This document shows, in pieces, positions 53,666 through 62,635 of a stretch of DNA of 64,000 nt; position 1 is the first letter of the stretch, and every line of letters starts with the position of its first letter. Location: NCBI GenBank assembly GCA_963706875.1, contig CAVPNW010000004.1, positions 1 through 64,000 on the forward strand, read 5' to 3'. Origin of the DNA: Prado023 sp963706875 (GTDB taxonomy: Bacteria; Actinomycetota; Actinomycetes; S36-B12; CAIYMF01). The notes under the pieces are model-generated. The model ran no database searches, was not told the DNA's origin, and saw nothing but the letters and a program-made list of their open reading frames with translations. The translations under genes were made by a program, and so were the position numbers.

Positions 53666-54131
53666 CTCCCGAGGGATTGCGGCGCGACGGCCACCGGCAG
53701 GGAACTCGGATCTGCGGCGCGGTACCCCTCTCCCGGCTGAGGCGCGACGGCCAACCCCTCACTGCCACAGTCCCACCAGGGCTGGTCGACCGCAGGGAGC
53801 CGATCGACTCGAGCCGACCACCCGCCAGCCCTCCATGAACCCTCGATCTGCGTCGTCCACGCCGTGGTCAGCACCGTGACGCGACAGCCCCGACCGATTC
53901 CTCCGGCACGGTTGATCTGACTCTCAGGCTCCTGGGCTCGCCGACTCCTCGGCGTGGTGCGGGTCTGCGCTCGGCGAGGGACCGGACGACCACTGCCCCC
54001 TGGCGGGCGGCGCCGCCAGGGCGGCTCGCGCGCCTGCAGGGTGTCGGTGACCGGCAGCCGCTCGGGAAGGTCGACCAACTGGTACTCGCCGCCGCCGCCG
54101 ACCGGGCCGACTGGCTCCTACACTCGGGCGC

Positions 54132-54713
54132 ATGTCGGCGCTCGACGAGGCCCCCACCATCCACGCCGACGACGCGCAGTCGTGGCGCGCGTGGCTCGCC
54201 GAGCACCATGCCACCAGCCGCGGCGTGTGGCTGGTGACCTGGCGGGCTCGGGCCGGTCGTTCCCCCCGGCTGGCCTACGAGGACGCGATCCAGGAGGCGC
54301 TCTGCTTCGGCTGGGTCGACAGCACCGGGGGCACCGTCGACGCCGAGCGGGGCAAGCTGTACTTCGCGCCGCGCCGGCCCGGCAGCGTGTGGGCACGGTC
54401 GAACCGGGAACGGGTCGAGAGGCTCATCGCGCAGGGGCGCATGGCCCCGGCAGGCCTGGCGGCCATCGAGCGGGCCCGGGCGGACGGCTCGTGGTCGATC
54501 CTGATGTCCGCCGAGCGCCTCGAGGTCCCCGAGGACCTGGCCGCTGCCCTCGCGGCCGACCCCGCCGCCCAGCAGGCCTTCACCTCGTTCCCGCCGTCCA
54601 CCCGGCAGACCCTGCTGTCGTGGGTCGCGACCGCGAAGCGGCCGGCGACGCGCGCGTCGCGGATCGCGCGCATCGTGGCCTCCGCTGCCCGGGGTGACCG
54701 CGACCCGCGCTGA
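54132..54713 (+). CDS. YdeI/OmdA-family protein
   Basis: 193 residues. WRAWLAEHHATSRGVWLVTWR, AIQEALCFGWVDSTGG, KLYFAPRRPGSVWARSNRERVERL and the C-terminal RQTLLSWVATAKRPATRASRI match the YdeI/OmpD-associated family, whose role (bacteriocin or peptide resistance in some bacteria) is poorly known. TACACT (54119-54124) followed by 7 nt gives a leaderless ATG. Cytoplasmic. Confidence 0.88.
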   Translation: MSALDEAPTIHADDAQSWRAWLAEHHATSRGVWLVTWRARAGRSPRLAYEDAIQEALCFGWVDSTGGTVDAERGKLYFAPRRPGSVWARSNRERVERLIAQGRMAPAGLAAIERARADGSWSILMSAERLEVPEDLAAALAADPAAQQAFTSFPPSTRQTLLSWVATAKRPATRASRIARIVASAARGDRDPR

Positions 54714-55032
54714 ACTGGCCGGCGCACGGCCTCGGGGGTGCAGAATCGCCACTGCCACGAGACGTCCGACGATGTGCCTGCCGCGATGAGCGCGCCACGC
54801 CGGCGGCCCGGACCCGCCGTGGCAGCCAATGAGTACGCGGCATCGGGTGCGGGCCCGAGCCTGTCCGGCGGCCAGTGGTGCGCGGTCTGGGCGGCGGGGT
54901 GGGCGGGTGAAGGCTTCGGGAAGGCGGCGGTGATCTTGGCGTGGGCAGCGGCGCCGAGGTGCAGGCCATCGCTGCTGCCGACGACGTCATGATCATCGAG
55001 GTTCCCTGACGGGGCAGCGTGCCGCACACTGA
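54714..55032. other. Gene-free stretch of about 320 bp
   Basis: Frames on both strands are Pro/Ala/Arg-rich and unconvincing. No hairpin with a T run or named repeat is seen. Confidence 0.35.
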
Positions 55033-55308
55033 TCAGTGCAGGATCCTGCGACGGCCCCAACGACGCTCTGCACGTTCTCGCTCGGACAGCACCATCTGAC
55101 GCAGGTCGTCGGGGAGCAGTTCGTCGCGCAGCCCGACGGCGGTGGGGCCGTACTCGGCGAGGTCGGCCTCGGCCTCCTCGCGGGTCCGAGCCGATCGCCG
55201 GTCCCGGTACTCCATCCAGCCACCCAGACCCCATGTGGCCATGGTCTCGATCACGAACAACCCGACCACGCCCACCAGGAGCAGGAGCCCAACCACCCAG
55301 CCGTCCAT
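55033..55308 (-). CDS. Membrane-anchored small protein (91 aa)
   Basis: One N-terminal helix (VVGLLLLVGVVGLFVIETMATW) precedes a cytoplasmic, charged, helical part (RDRRSARTREEAEADLAEYG, ELLPDDLRQMVLSERERAERRW). ATG 55308 follows GGGGGTGCGATC. No family is known. The 55309-55624 gap has only ambiguous frames. Confidence 0.65.
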   Translation of the reverse strand: MDGWVVGLLLLVGVVGLFVIETMATWGLGGWMEYRDRRSARTREEAEADLAEYGPTAVGLRDELLPDDLRQMVLSERERAERRWGRRRILH

Positions 55309-55624
55309 CGATCGCACCCCCTTACACACTCGACGCTACGCGGGTGCGCTCGTGTACGGCCAGAGCCGAAGGTCGCCCGCTGGTCGGAGCGGGGCGGACC
55401 CGCTCCGACCATGCACATCGCATCCGAGCACCACAACTCGGCCAGGGCTGTCCGTCCTGGCGCGATCCGGTACTGCGTGAAGAAGTCCGCAGGCGACACC
55501 CAGAACGATCGCGAAAGATCTCCCACTGCCGCCGAGTCGCAGTTCGCCCAGCCCGTGGGTGATGCAGGTCCTCCGCCCCTGACGCGTACCCCTGATCGGG
55601 GCCATGGTTGAAGTGAGGAGGTGG

Positions 55625-56092
55625 ATGATGTCAAGGATCAGGTGGGCTGCAACCGTCCTCGCTGTGTGCGTCCCGATGGGCCTGCTTCTCGAAGCCTGCG
55701 GCGAGGACGTCGTGGAGACCACGGGGACCAACACCTTGACCGTCGAGGTGACGAATCTCGTGGGCGCCCAGGGCAGCGAGTTGACCGCGGAGTTGAGCAA
55801 GAACGTCGACTACATGCAGAAGGCGCCGGTCTGGACGTTGCTGACGACGTCCGTGACGAGCTCCCCGTTCTCGTACTCCGACTCTGTGCCGCAGCTTCCC
55901 GAGGGCGAGTTCGACCTGGGCGTGAGGGCCGGCTCCGACAAGGACACCGAGGTGGCCAAGGTCAAGGGACAGGCCTGTGACATGTCGTTCACGATGGGTC
56001 GCGACGAGAGTGTCACGATCACCATCGACGGGCTGAACGACTTCGGTGACAAGGGCTACGGGCCGTGCACGGCGACGGTGACGCGGAAGTGA
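55625..56092 (+). CDS. Putative lipoprotein
   Basis: 155 residues. A signal sequence ends LLLEAC, an imperfect lipobox, followed by GEDVVETTG. The mature part is beta-rich (NTLTVEVTNLVGAQGSEL, SVPQLPEGEFDLGVRAGS, VTITIDGLNDFGDKG) with two Cys residues (ACDMSF, GPCTATV). AGGAGG before ATG 55625 fixes the start. The gene is followed 9 bp later by a membrane gene, probably one operon. Function unknown. Confidence 0.68.
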   Translation: MMSRIRWAATVLAVCVPMGLLLEACGEDVVETTGTNTLTVEVTNLVGAQGSELTAELSKNVDYMQKAPVWTLLTTSVTSSPFSYSDSVPQLPEGEFDLGVRAGSDKDTEVAKVKGQACDMSFTMGRDESVTITIDGLNDFGDKGYGPCTATVTRK

Positions 56093-56101
56093 CGTGAGCC
56101 C

Positions 56102-56563
56102 ATGAACAGTCGCGTGGTGGCTCGCGTGACGGCCGCCCTGGCGGTGGGCATGATGGCTGTGGCCGTGGCCAACCTGCTCGGCGTCGGCGAGGAGTCGTAC
56201 GCGTGGACCCCTGCCGGTCGGGGGTTGCCCGAGCCAGAGTCGAGATCGCTGTTCTACTCGATCGCGTACGGGGTGGGGGCGCTGATGTGGGCCACCTTTG
56301 CGTTGGCGTTCCTGGGCCGGGCCGGGGAAGGGCCCCTGCGCAATGCGCCGCGCTGGCTGGTCGCCGTGGTCTGTTGGTACGCCGTCCTCAGCGTCGCGTT
56401 GTCGGTCCTGAGCAGCCTCGGCGTCCTGGTGATGGGTTGGATGCTCGTGCTCGTGGTCGTGGAAGTGCTGTTCGTCGGGTTCGGCGTCACCGCACTACTC
56501 ACGACCGGCCGCCAACTCACGCCCAAGGATCCGCCTAACCGCTCACCATCGGACCAGCGGTAG
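56102..56563 (+). CDS. Four-helix membrane protein
   Basis: 153 residues with helices at about 8-28, 55-75, 85-108 and 110-132 (WMLVLVVVEVLFVGFGVTALL) and a polar tail. It follows the lipoprotein gene by 9 bp, which suggests that the two products act together at the membrane. No family recognised. Confidence 0.65.
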   Translation: MNSRVVARVTAALAVGMMAVAVANLLGVGEESYAWTPAGRGLPEPESRSLFYSIAYGVGALMWATFALAFLGRAGEGPLRNAPRWLVAVVCWYAVLSVALSVLSSLGVLVMGWMLVLVVVEVLFVGFGVTALLTTGRQLTPKDPPNRSPSDQR

Positions 56564-56884
56564 GCGTGCCAGACCCCGCGGGGGTGCCCCATCGGTGGGA
56601 GCCCTCGCGTCTCGTCGCGACCCCGGCATTGCGTGCCGGGGGAATGTGGTCCTGGAGCACGCGGCTCGCCCTGGAGCCCCGCTCAACTGCCCGGAGCACA
56701 GCCTTGGCCAACGCGACAGGAGTCTTTGCGGCGCCTGTGGATGCGCGCGGCGACGTCGCTACCGCCCCTCTGGGCGTCGGCCGTCCGCAGGTACCCACTG
56801 GTCTGACTTCGGTCGGACCGTTGGAAATGCCGAGGCGCTGGACGTCGTTCGGGTCCGATGCTTCCCGGGCCTCCAGCTGGTCAC
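56564..56884. other. Gene-free stretch of about 320 bp
   Basis: Convergent genes end on both sides. Frames here look like shadows, and no strong terminator hairpin was found. Confidence 0.35.
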
Positions 56885-57274
56885 TCAGTCGAAGAACAGC
56901 CCCAAGACGAACTGGACGATGTTCATGGCAAAGAACGCAGCTGCGCCGATACCCCCCAGCAGCATGGGGAGCTGTCCGCGCCCATCACCTGCGTGCACGG
57001 CCCGCCGGCCGAACACGAAGGCCATTAGCGGTGCGATCAGGATGATCAACAAGGTGACGGACCCGGCGAGCAGGGCGACACCCGAGGGCAGCGACTCAAG
57101 GTTGTTCGGGTTATAGCCCAGCCAGTCGATGAGCACGCTTCCGGCGGCGATCCCCGCGGGCAGCGTCAGGACGGTGCACGTGAGGCTGATCCAGGCCCAG
57201 CGCGTGAAATTCGGGTGGGACTCATCCCGGGCCGAGTCCCGGACCACGTCATCAGTAGGGTGAGTTTGCGACAT
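56885..57274 (-). CDS. Three-helix membrane protein
   Basis: 129 residues. A polar N terminus (MSQTHPTDDVVRDSARDESH) leads to three helices (WAWISLTCTVLTLPAGIAAG, GVALLAGSVTLLIILIAPLM, MLLGGIGAAAFFAMNIVQFV). FGRRAVHAGDGRGQLPM joins the last two. This resembles DUF4190-type actinobacterial membrane proteins; not certain. Confidence 0.65.
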   Translation of the reverse strand: MSQTHPTDDVVRDSARDESHPNFTRWAWISLTCTVLTLPAGIAAGSVLIDWLGYNPNNLESLPSGVALLAGSVTLLIILIAPLMAFVFGRRAVHAGDGRGQLPMLLGGIGAAAFFAMNIVQFVLGLFFD

Positions 57275-57444
57275 CGTCAGCCACCTCCTCAGGAGTCACT
57301 ACCAGCATCATCCGCCGGTGATTCCTCGAACAGGGCCACAAGTCCCCGGGCGCAAGGAGGGCGCATGGGCAGGTCAGGGAGGCTGGTTCGTCAGGGACCA
57401 TCCTCGTGACCTGTGCACACCCTCGGGGTCGGCGGGGGCTTGGT

Positions 57445-57645
57445 CTACCCGGGGTGGATCTGGAAGCCCTGGCCTCGGAGCCGTTCGAGCAGGGTGGCTT
57501 CGCCGGCGGCCGCGGGTGTGAGGAAGCCGTAGCGTGCGGGGAGCCGGTCTGCGTCCAGCAGGAGGGTCAGGGCCATCTGGGCGCAGATGACCGCGGTGGC
57601 GTGGTAGCCGCCCATGGGGACGTCCCCATGTGCTCCCGGGATGCG
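57445..57645 (-). pseudogene. C-terminal fragment of a saccharopine-dehydrogenase-like oxidoreductase
   Basis: The frame ends GGYHATAVICAQMALTLL, LPARYGFLTPAAAGEATL, ERLRGQGFQIHPG then TAG at 57445. That pattern (GGY-ATA, LP-GxLTPAAA, ERLRxxG) is the tail of actinobacterial saccharopine-dehydrogenase/trans-acting enoyl reductase proteins. The rest is missing: upstream, another frame (SGDILSKSGKGTLWLTPGMK) is unrelated, so two fragments were joined. From 57646 to 58153 no intact gene is seen. Confidence 0.5.
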
Positions 57646-58153
57646 TGAGGCACTTGAGCAGGAACTTGACCTTCATGCCCGGGGTCAGCCACAGCGTGCC
57701 CTTCCCGGACTTGCTGAGGATGTCCCCGGATGCGCTGAACGCGTCGAATCCGACCCCGCTCCAGCTGAGAACCCCACGTGCGCAGCCAGTCACCTGGCCC
57801 TGGCCGCGGATTGCCGTGTGCTGGGCGCAGCGTTTTCGTTGTTCGGGCCAATTGCTGGGAGGTGGCCTGCGGTGGCCACCGGGAAACCTGGCAGTAATGG
57901 TCGAATAGGCACACAGGTCACCGGCTCGGAATGTATTCCGGCGTTGAATTGAATGCTGGTGGTGGATTTCGGAGCCGTGTCGGGTGAAGCACCTGCCGTG
58001 GCGTGAGACGGCATCCTGGTCGGGGCTCGGCCCGCCCCGGGACGCGGCGAAGCGCTCAGTTATTTGTGGCCTATCCATTCCTTATTGGCCTGCGGGGTTG
58101 CGCGCGGACGTATGGCCCTACCGCGGTCCTTTCCGCGGCCGTACCGTGAAGGT

Positions 58154-58798
58154 ATGAACACAACCGGGAAAGGAATGCGCACACTGCTCGTGGCTGCTGC
58201 TGCGGGCGCCTTGGTGCTCGGCTCAGTCGCCGGTGCTACAGCTGCTCCTGGTACGAAGCCCAATGACAAGCCCGTGCTGCAGGTCGTGAACATCGCGGGC
58301 CACACCCCGCTGAACGTCTTCGACGTGAGCATCGCGGACGGGACAACGATGAGCGTCCGTCCCCTCACCCTCCGGGCAACCGTCAGGTACAGGGCGATGA
58401 CCCCCCCGCTGCCCACGATCAGCGTCACGCTCGACGCCTACTCGAAGAAGGTCCGGGGCACCGACCTCACCCCAGGCACGTCGATCACGACGGTGACGCT
58501 CCAGCCGAAGCTCACAGGGTCGAGGGTGAACACGTACTACCAGGCCACCCACACATTCACCCTCGACGAGGCCAACGCGATGAAGGCTGCGCTGGCCACG
58601 TCGAAGAGGGCCTACCTCTGCATCTGGACAGCTGACGTGACGGGATACACCTACCCGAACGGCTGGGACTGGTCCATCCAGACCCGCGAGCGCCTGAACA
58701 TCGGCAACGTCAAGCCAGCCCGTGAGTGCGTGAAGATCATCAACATCGATCCGGCGAAGACCCTCACCACCAAGGACGACGTGAAGACGCTCTCCTGA
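58154..58798 (+). CDS. Secreted protein of unknown function
   Basis: 214 residues. The signal peptide (MNTTGKGMRTLLVAAAAGALVLG, cut near ATAAPG) is followed by a beta-rich domain (PVLQVVNIAGHTPLNVF, PTISVTLDAYSKKVRG, YYQATHTFTLDEANAM) with two Cys (YLCIWTADV, ARECVKI). TACCGT (58142-58147) followed by 6 nt gives a leaderless ATG. No family recognised. Confidence 0.72.
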   Translation: MNTTGKGMRTLLVAAAAGALVLGSVAGATAAPGTKPNDKPVLQVVNIAGHTPLNVFDVSIADGTTMSVRPLTLRATVRYRAMTPPLPTISVTLDAYSKKVRGTDLTPGTSITTVTLQPKLTGSRVNTYYQATHTFTLDEANAMKAALATSKRAYLCIWTADVTGYTYPNGWDWSIQTRERLNIGNVKPARECVKIINIDPAKTLTTKDDVKTLS

Positions 58799-58869
58799 GC
58801 CGGCGCCGTTGACTGGGCCCGGGAACCGGCGTTCACTGGAGGTAGGCAAAGGCACTTGGAGGCCGGGCC

Positions 58870-59256
58870 ATGGTCATCGTCGGGTTTCTCATCCTTCTGG
58901 TCGCGGTCGGCGTGGGCGTGTCCGGTGTCCTGGCCAACAGTGGCAATGAGCACCTGATCGGACAGGACTTCGCGGTCCTCGGATTGCAGTTGAGTGGTCT
59001 GACGACGGGTCAGTTGTTCTTCTACGGAATCATCATCGGAGTTGTGGGGATGCTGGGCCTGAGCCTCCTGCTTGGCGCCTTCAACCGGCGCCTGGCCTCG
59101 CGGCGATCACGTCGGGCCCTCAAGGGATCACAGAAGGAGTCCCAGGCGCTGCGCACGGACCGTGACCGGCTGACCCAGCAACTCGATGACGAGCACACCG
59201 AGCAGGCGCGCGCGGAGATGTCGAACGATCCCGACTCCCCGGCCACCCGGGACTGA
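58870..59256 (+). CDS. Two-helix membrane protein with cytoplasmic coiled tail
   Basis: 128 residues. Helices at 2-22 (VIVGFLILLVAVGVGVSGVL) and 48-70 (FFYGIIIGVVGMLGLSLLLG) are followed by a basic stretch (RRLASRRSRRALKGS) and a charged helix (LRTDRDRLTQQLDDEHTE). The order is that of LapA-like or small stress-linked membrane proteins. GGAGG before ATG 58870 supports the start. A CsbD gene lies downstream. Confidence 0.68.
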   Translation: MVIVGFLILLVAVGVGVSGVLANSGNEHLIGQDFAVLGLQLSGLTTGQLFFYGIIIGVVGMLGLSLLLGAFNRRLASRRSRRALKGSQKESQALRTDRDRLTQQLDDEHTEQARAEMSNDPDSPATRD

Positions 59257-59470
59257 CGATGTTCCCGACCGCGCCTTGCACGCCGGACTGGCGCGGTCCT
59301 GATGAGCGGGCAGAGGATCTCTACTTGATGTGTTGTGAGCCCTTGCGGGCTAGGAACCGTGACGCGGTCGTGGTGACCATGCACGGTGGCCGGGTCAGCG
59401 CCCGATCGGGGCACAGGAGTGCGTCGTCGCCCATCCGGGGTACGGCGTGAGTCATAGGAGGGAGAGCACC

Positions 59471-59695
59471 ATGGGTGCCACGTCAGACAAGGTCCAGGGA
59501 CAGGCCAAGGAGGTCGCGGGGATCGTCACCGGCGACAAGGATCTTGAAGCCGAGGGCAAGGCAGACCGTCAGACCGGCGAGGCCGAGGAGAAGATCGACG
59601 ACGTCAAGGACCGGGTGGAGGGCTTTGTCGACGAGGTCAAGGACAAGGCCGCGGAAGCGGTCGACAAGGCCAAGGACCTGCTGCCCGGCAAGTGA
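59471..59695 (+). CDS. CsbD-family stress-response protein
   Basis: 74 residues: GATSDKVQGQAKEVAGIVTG near the N terminus and an alternating charged amphipathic helix to the end (KADRQTGEAEEKI, VKDKAAEAVDKAKDLLPGK). CsbD-like proteins are small, very hydrophilic, general-stress induced; molecular role unknown. GGGAGAG precedes the ATG. Confidence 0.9.
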   Translation: MGATSDKVQGQAKEVAGIVTGDKDLEAEGKADRQTGEAEEKIDDVKDRVEGFVDEVKDKAAEAVDKAKDLLPGK

Positions 59696-59717
59696 GGGTC
59701 GGCTGGTGCCGGCCCTC
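59694..59717 (+). terminator. Hairpin after the CsbD gene
   Basis: Arms GAGGGTCGGC and GCCGGCCCTC (one G-T pair) with a TGGT loop start at the stop codon. There is no T run. The rest of the gap to 60020 shows no gene. Confidence 0.6.
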
Positions 59718-60019
59718 TGCGCGGCGCGCCTTCGGTCGAACTGTCGGAACCGGGCTGCACCTCCCTCGCGTACCCGTCGATGAGTAGTGCGGCCGCCGCC
59801 AGGAGCCCTGGGACCTGTGCGCCGCACGAACTGGTGACGCGAATCCGCTCAGCGACGTTGCTGACGCCTGGAAGCGGTGGAGTTGGGACGGACGGCCCTG
59901 CGGGCCCGAAAGTGGAGGACGCAACCGAGGATCGTGGGGGTCCCGATGAGGGCTACGGCTTAGGCGACTGGATGGGGCGAGTATCTTCGATTCGACGACG
60001 TGCACGCGAAGGGGGTCCC

Positions 60020-60457
60020 ATGGACCTTGAGGAAGTGGTTGCGCAGTGCCGTCACGCTTGGAACGCGTTCGTCGCCGGGGATCCTGGCCCTGTCAAGGCC
60101 TTGTTCTCCCACAGTGATGACGTCAGCTTGGCCAATCCGTGGGGCCCTCCGTGGCGAGGGTGGGCGCAGGTCTCGCAGGCGCTCGATGCGGGCGCAGCCC
60201 GGTTCCGCGACGGGGAACTCGCGGCTGTCGATGAAGTGGCCAGGTACGTGACACCTGACCTGGCGTGCTTCCTCGACACAGAGAGATGGCTGGCCAGGGT
60301 CGACGGCAGTGCCGATGTGGTCCCCTTCGCGCTGCGTGTCACGAGCGTCTATCGACGCGAGGACTCCACCTGGAAGATCGTGCATCGACATGCGGACGCG
60401 ATCACAACACCGCAGCCCTCGGACGCAGCACTCGGACTGACCCCTGGCCACCCCTAG
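60020..60457 (+). CDS. NTF2-like/SnoaL-type protein
   Basis: 145 residues: EEVVAQCRHAWNAFVAGDP, GDPGPVKALFSHSDDVSLANP, GWAQVSQALDAGAARFRDGE and VTSVYRREDSTWKIVHRHAD show the NTF2-like cone fold (DUF4440/SnoaL family: VxRRxxGxWKIxHxH ending). It binds or transforms a small molecule of unknown identity. GAAGGGGG lies before ATG 60020. Confidence 0.82.
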   Translation: MDLEEVVAQCRHAWNAFVAGDPGPVKALFSHSDDVSLANPWGPPWRGWAQVSQALDAGAARFRDGELAAVDEVARYVTPDLACFLDTERWLARVDGSADVVPFALRVTSVYRREDSTWKIVHRHADAITTPQPSDAALGLTPGHP

Positions 60458-60521
60458 GCCCACGTCAGACGCACGGATGAACCGAAGTGGTGGTCAGGGG
60501 AGCCCGCCGCCGCGCGTGTGC

Positions 60522-62393
60522 TCAGGGGTACATGGCGTCGAGTTGGTGGGTGAAGTGCTGTTCGACGACCTTGCGCTTGACCTTCAGGCTGGTGGTGAGC
60601 TCGCCCCGGGACTCGGTGAGGTCGCGGGTGAGGATGGTGAACCTCTTGATCGTCTCCCACTGGTTCAGGGTGGCGTTCAGCTCGTCGATGGTGGCTTGGA
60701 TGGCGGCGCGTACTGGCACGGACTGCGACAGGGTGACGTGTTCTCCGGGCATCTGGTGGGCGGTGGCGAATGCGGCCAGGGCCTCGGGGTCGAGGCTGAC
60801 CAGGGCGGTGACGTAGTTGCGGTTCTTGGCGTGCACGATCAGGTGCGATCCCAGGTCGGTCATGGCTTTGAACCGGGAGGCGATGGCCCCGGGAGCGATG
60901 TACTTGCCGGCGGAGGTCCTGACCCGGTCCTTCTTGCGGTCGGTGACCTGCAGCCGTCCGGCGTCGTCGAGGGAGCCGATGTCCCCGGTGGCCAGCCAGC
61001 CGTTGGCGAGGAGGACGTCGGCGTTCTCCCGGGGCAGGTTGTGGTACCCGGTCATCAGGTGCGGTCCGCGCAGGAGGATCTCGTCGTCCGGGGCGATCCG
61101 GATCTCGGTGCCGGGGATGGGTTGGCCCACGGTTCCGAACACCTGGTCGTCGGGGCGCACGAGGCTGGTGGCCGCGGAGGTCTCGGTCAGGCCGTAGCCC
61201 TCCAGGATGGGCATGCCGGCGGCGTCGAACCAGCGGGCTACCTCGCGGTCGAGCGCGCCGGATCCACAGACGAAGTACCGGATCCTCCCTCCGGTGAGGG
61301 CTTTGACCTTGTGGTAGACGAGCAGGTCGGCCAGCGCGAGTTCCATTCGTGCCAGCGGTCCGGTGCGTCGTTTCGAGCGCCGTGATGCCTTGATGCCGGC
61401 GGAGGTGTCGACAGCCCAGGTGTACGCCCTGCGTTTCAGGGCGCCACCGGCTTGGCCCCTCCCGTTGGCTGTGGTGTAGATCTTCTCGAAGACCCGCGGA
61501 ACGCCGGCCATGAAGGTGGGCTGGATCGCCGCCAGATTGGGTACCAGTTCGGAGATCCGGCCGTCGACAGCGGTGGCGAACCCGACCTGCAACTGGAGGG
61601 CGAGCAGGACCTTGCCGAACGAGTGCGACAACGGCAGCCACAGGTACTGCAGGTCATCGATCGTGACGATGCCCAGGGCATCGAGTGAGGCGCCCTCGAA
61701 CACCCAGCTGCGGTGGGTCAGCTCGACGCCCTTGGGCCGACCGGTGGTCCCCGAGGTGTAGATCAGGGTGGCCAGCGAGTCGGGGGTGAGTTGGGCGACC
61801 CGATTGTCGATCGCTCGGGGATCGGCAGCCAGCGTGGCAGTCCCGAGGGCGCGAAGGGCGTCCATGGTGATGATCCCGTCGCCGTCGCCGGGCCCGTCGA
61901 TCACCACGATCGCCATCAGGGCCGGGAGCCGGTCGCGGTCATTGGCGGCTTTCGACGCCTGCGCGGCGTCCTCGGCGAACAGGATCCGGGCCCCTGAGTC
62001 GGCCAGGATGAACACGACTTCGTCGACATGGGTGCTGGGGTAGATCGTGGTCGTGGCCCCGCCGGCGCACATGATCGCGCTGTCAGCCAGGATCCACTCC
62101 AGCCGGGTGCTGCTCGCGATCGCCACCCGGTCCCCGACCTGCAGGCCGAGGGACACCAGGCCGGCGGCCAGCGTGATGATCTCCTGCCCGGCCTGGCCCC
62201 AGGTCATCGAGGTCCATGCCCCGCGGGTCCCCGGGTACCGGAACGCCTCCCGGTCGGGGGTGGCCGCGGCCCGGTGCAGGATGGAGAGGGCGAGGGTGTC
62301 GGCATGTGCCGGAAGCCGCGTGCCCAGATCCCCGGCGATCGAGTCTGGGCCCAGTGCGGAGGTGCTGGGTGGGGGGCTCACGATGCCGGTCAT
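60522..62393 (-). CDS. Long-chain fatty acid-CoA ligase (FadD15-like)
   Basis: 623 residues, usual for ATP-dependent acyl-CoA synthetases of the ANL superfamily. Motifs: ATP loop YTSGTTGRPKG, PLSHSFGK, the adenylate-binding EGYGLTETSA, TGDIGSLD and DRKKDRVRTSAGKYIAP (hinge and fatty-acyl gate). The C-terminal catalytic Lys is expected in SLKVKRKVVEQHF. It makes acyl-adenylate, then acyl-CoA, in the cytoplasm from free fatty acids. ATG 62393 follows AAGGTGATC. Confidence 0.93.
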   Translation of the reverse strand: MTGIVSPPPSTSALGPDSIAGDLGTRLPAHADTLALSILHRAAATPDREAFRYPGTRGAWTSMTWGQAGQEIITLAAGLVSLGLQVGDRVAIASSTRLEWILADSAIMCAGGATTTIYPSTHVDEVVFILADSGARILFAEDAAQASKAANDRDRLPALMAIVVIDGPGDGDGIITMDALRALGTATLAADPRAIDNRVAQLTPDSLATLIYTSGTTGRPKGVELTHRSWVFEGASLDALGIVTIDDLQYLWLPLSHSFGKVLLALQLQVGFATAVDGRISELVPNLAAIQPTFMAGVPRVFEKIYTTANGRGQAGGALKRRAYTWAVDTSAGIKASRRSKRRTGPLARMELALADLLVYHKVKALTGGRIRYFVCGSGALDREVARWFDAAGMPILEGYGLTETSAATSLVRPDDQVFGTVGQPIPGTEIRIAPDDEILLRGPHLMTGYHNLPRENADVLLANGWLATGDIGSLDDAGRLQVTDRKKDRVRTSAGKYIAPGAIASRFKAMTDLGSHLIVHAKNRNYVTALVSLDPEALAAFATAHQMPGEHVTLSQSVPVRAAIQATIDELNATLNQWETIKRFTILTRDLTESRGELTTSLKVKRKVVEQHFTHQLDAMYP

Positions 62394-62441
62394 GGCACGA
62401 TCACCTTGGCTCTGGCCGCTGGGCGGCCTGTTGGTACGTTA
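62394..62441 (-). promoter_or_regulatory. Promoter/leader of the acyl-CoA ligase gene
   Basis: On the minus strand TAACGT (62441-62436) is a good -10. The leader of about 35 nt includes a GGCCGC-CCA-GCGGCC hairpin (62427-62413) just before the ribosome site, which could affect translation. Confidence 0.45.
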
Positions 62442-62635
62442 GCCGGGGGATAGCGCAGACGGTCGTCGACGGGAGGGAATCCTCGGTAGTTGGACCATAC
62501 TCCTGAACACGGCGCACCGGAGGGCCGTCGAGGGGCTCCTGTCGGCCACATCAGCAGACTAGAGGCCCGCCCCAGGCGTTGATGGGGCCAGAACCCCACC
62601 ATGATGGCTGCGCATTCTCGCGAAGGGGACGGGTG

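Noticed and set aside
57653..57670. CTTGAG and CTTGAC close together
   Set aside because: Spacing is 12 bp, not 11, with no -10 at the right distance, and it lies in remnant coding sequence; not counted in the glycan regulon.
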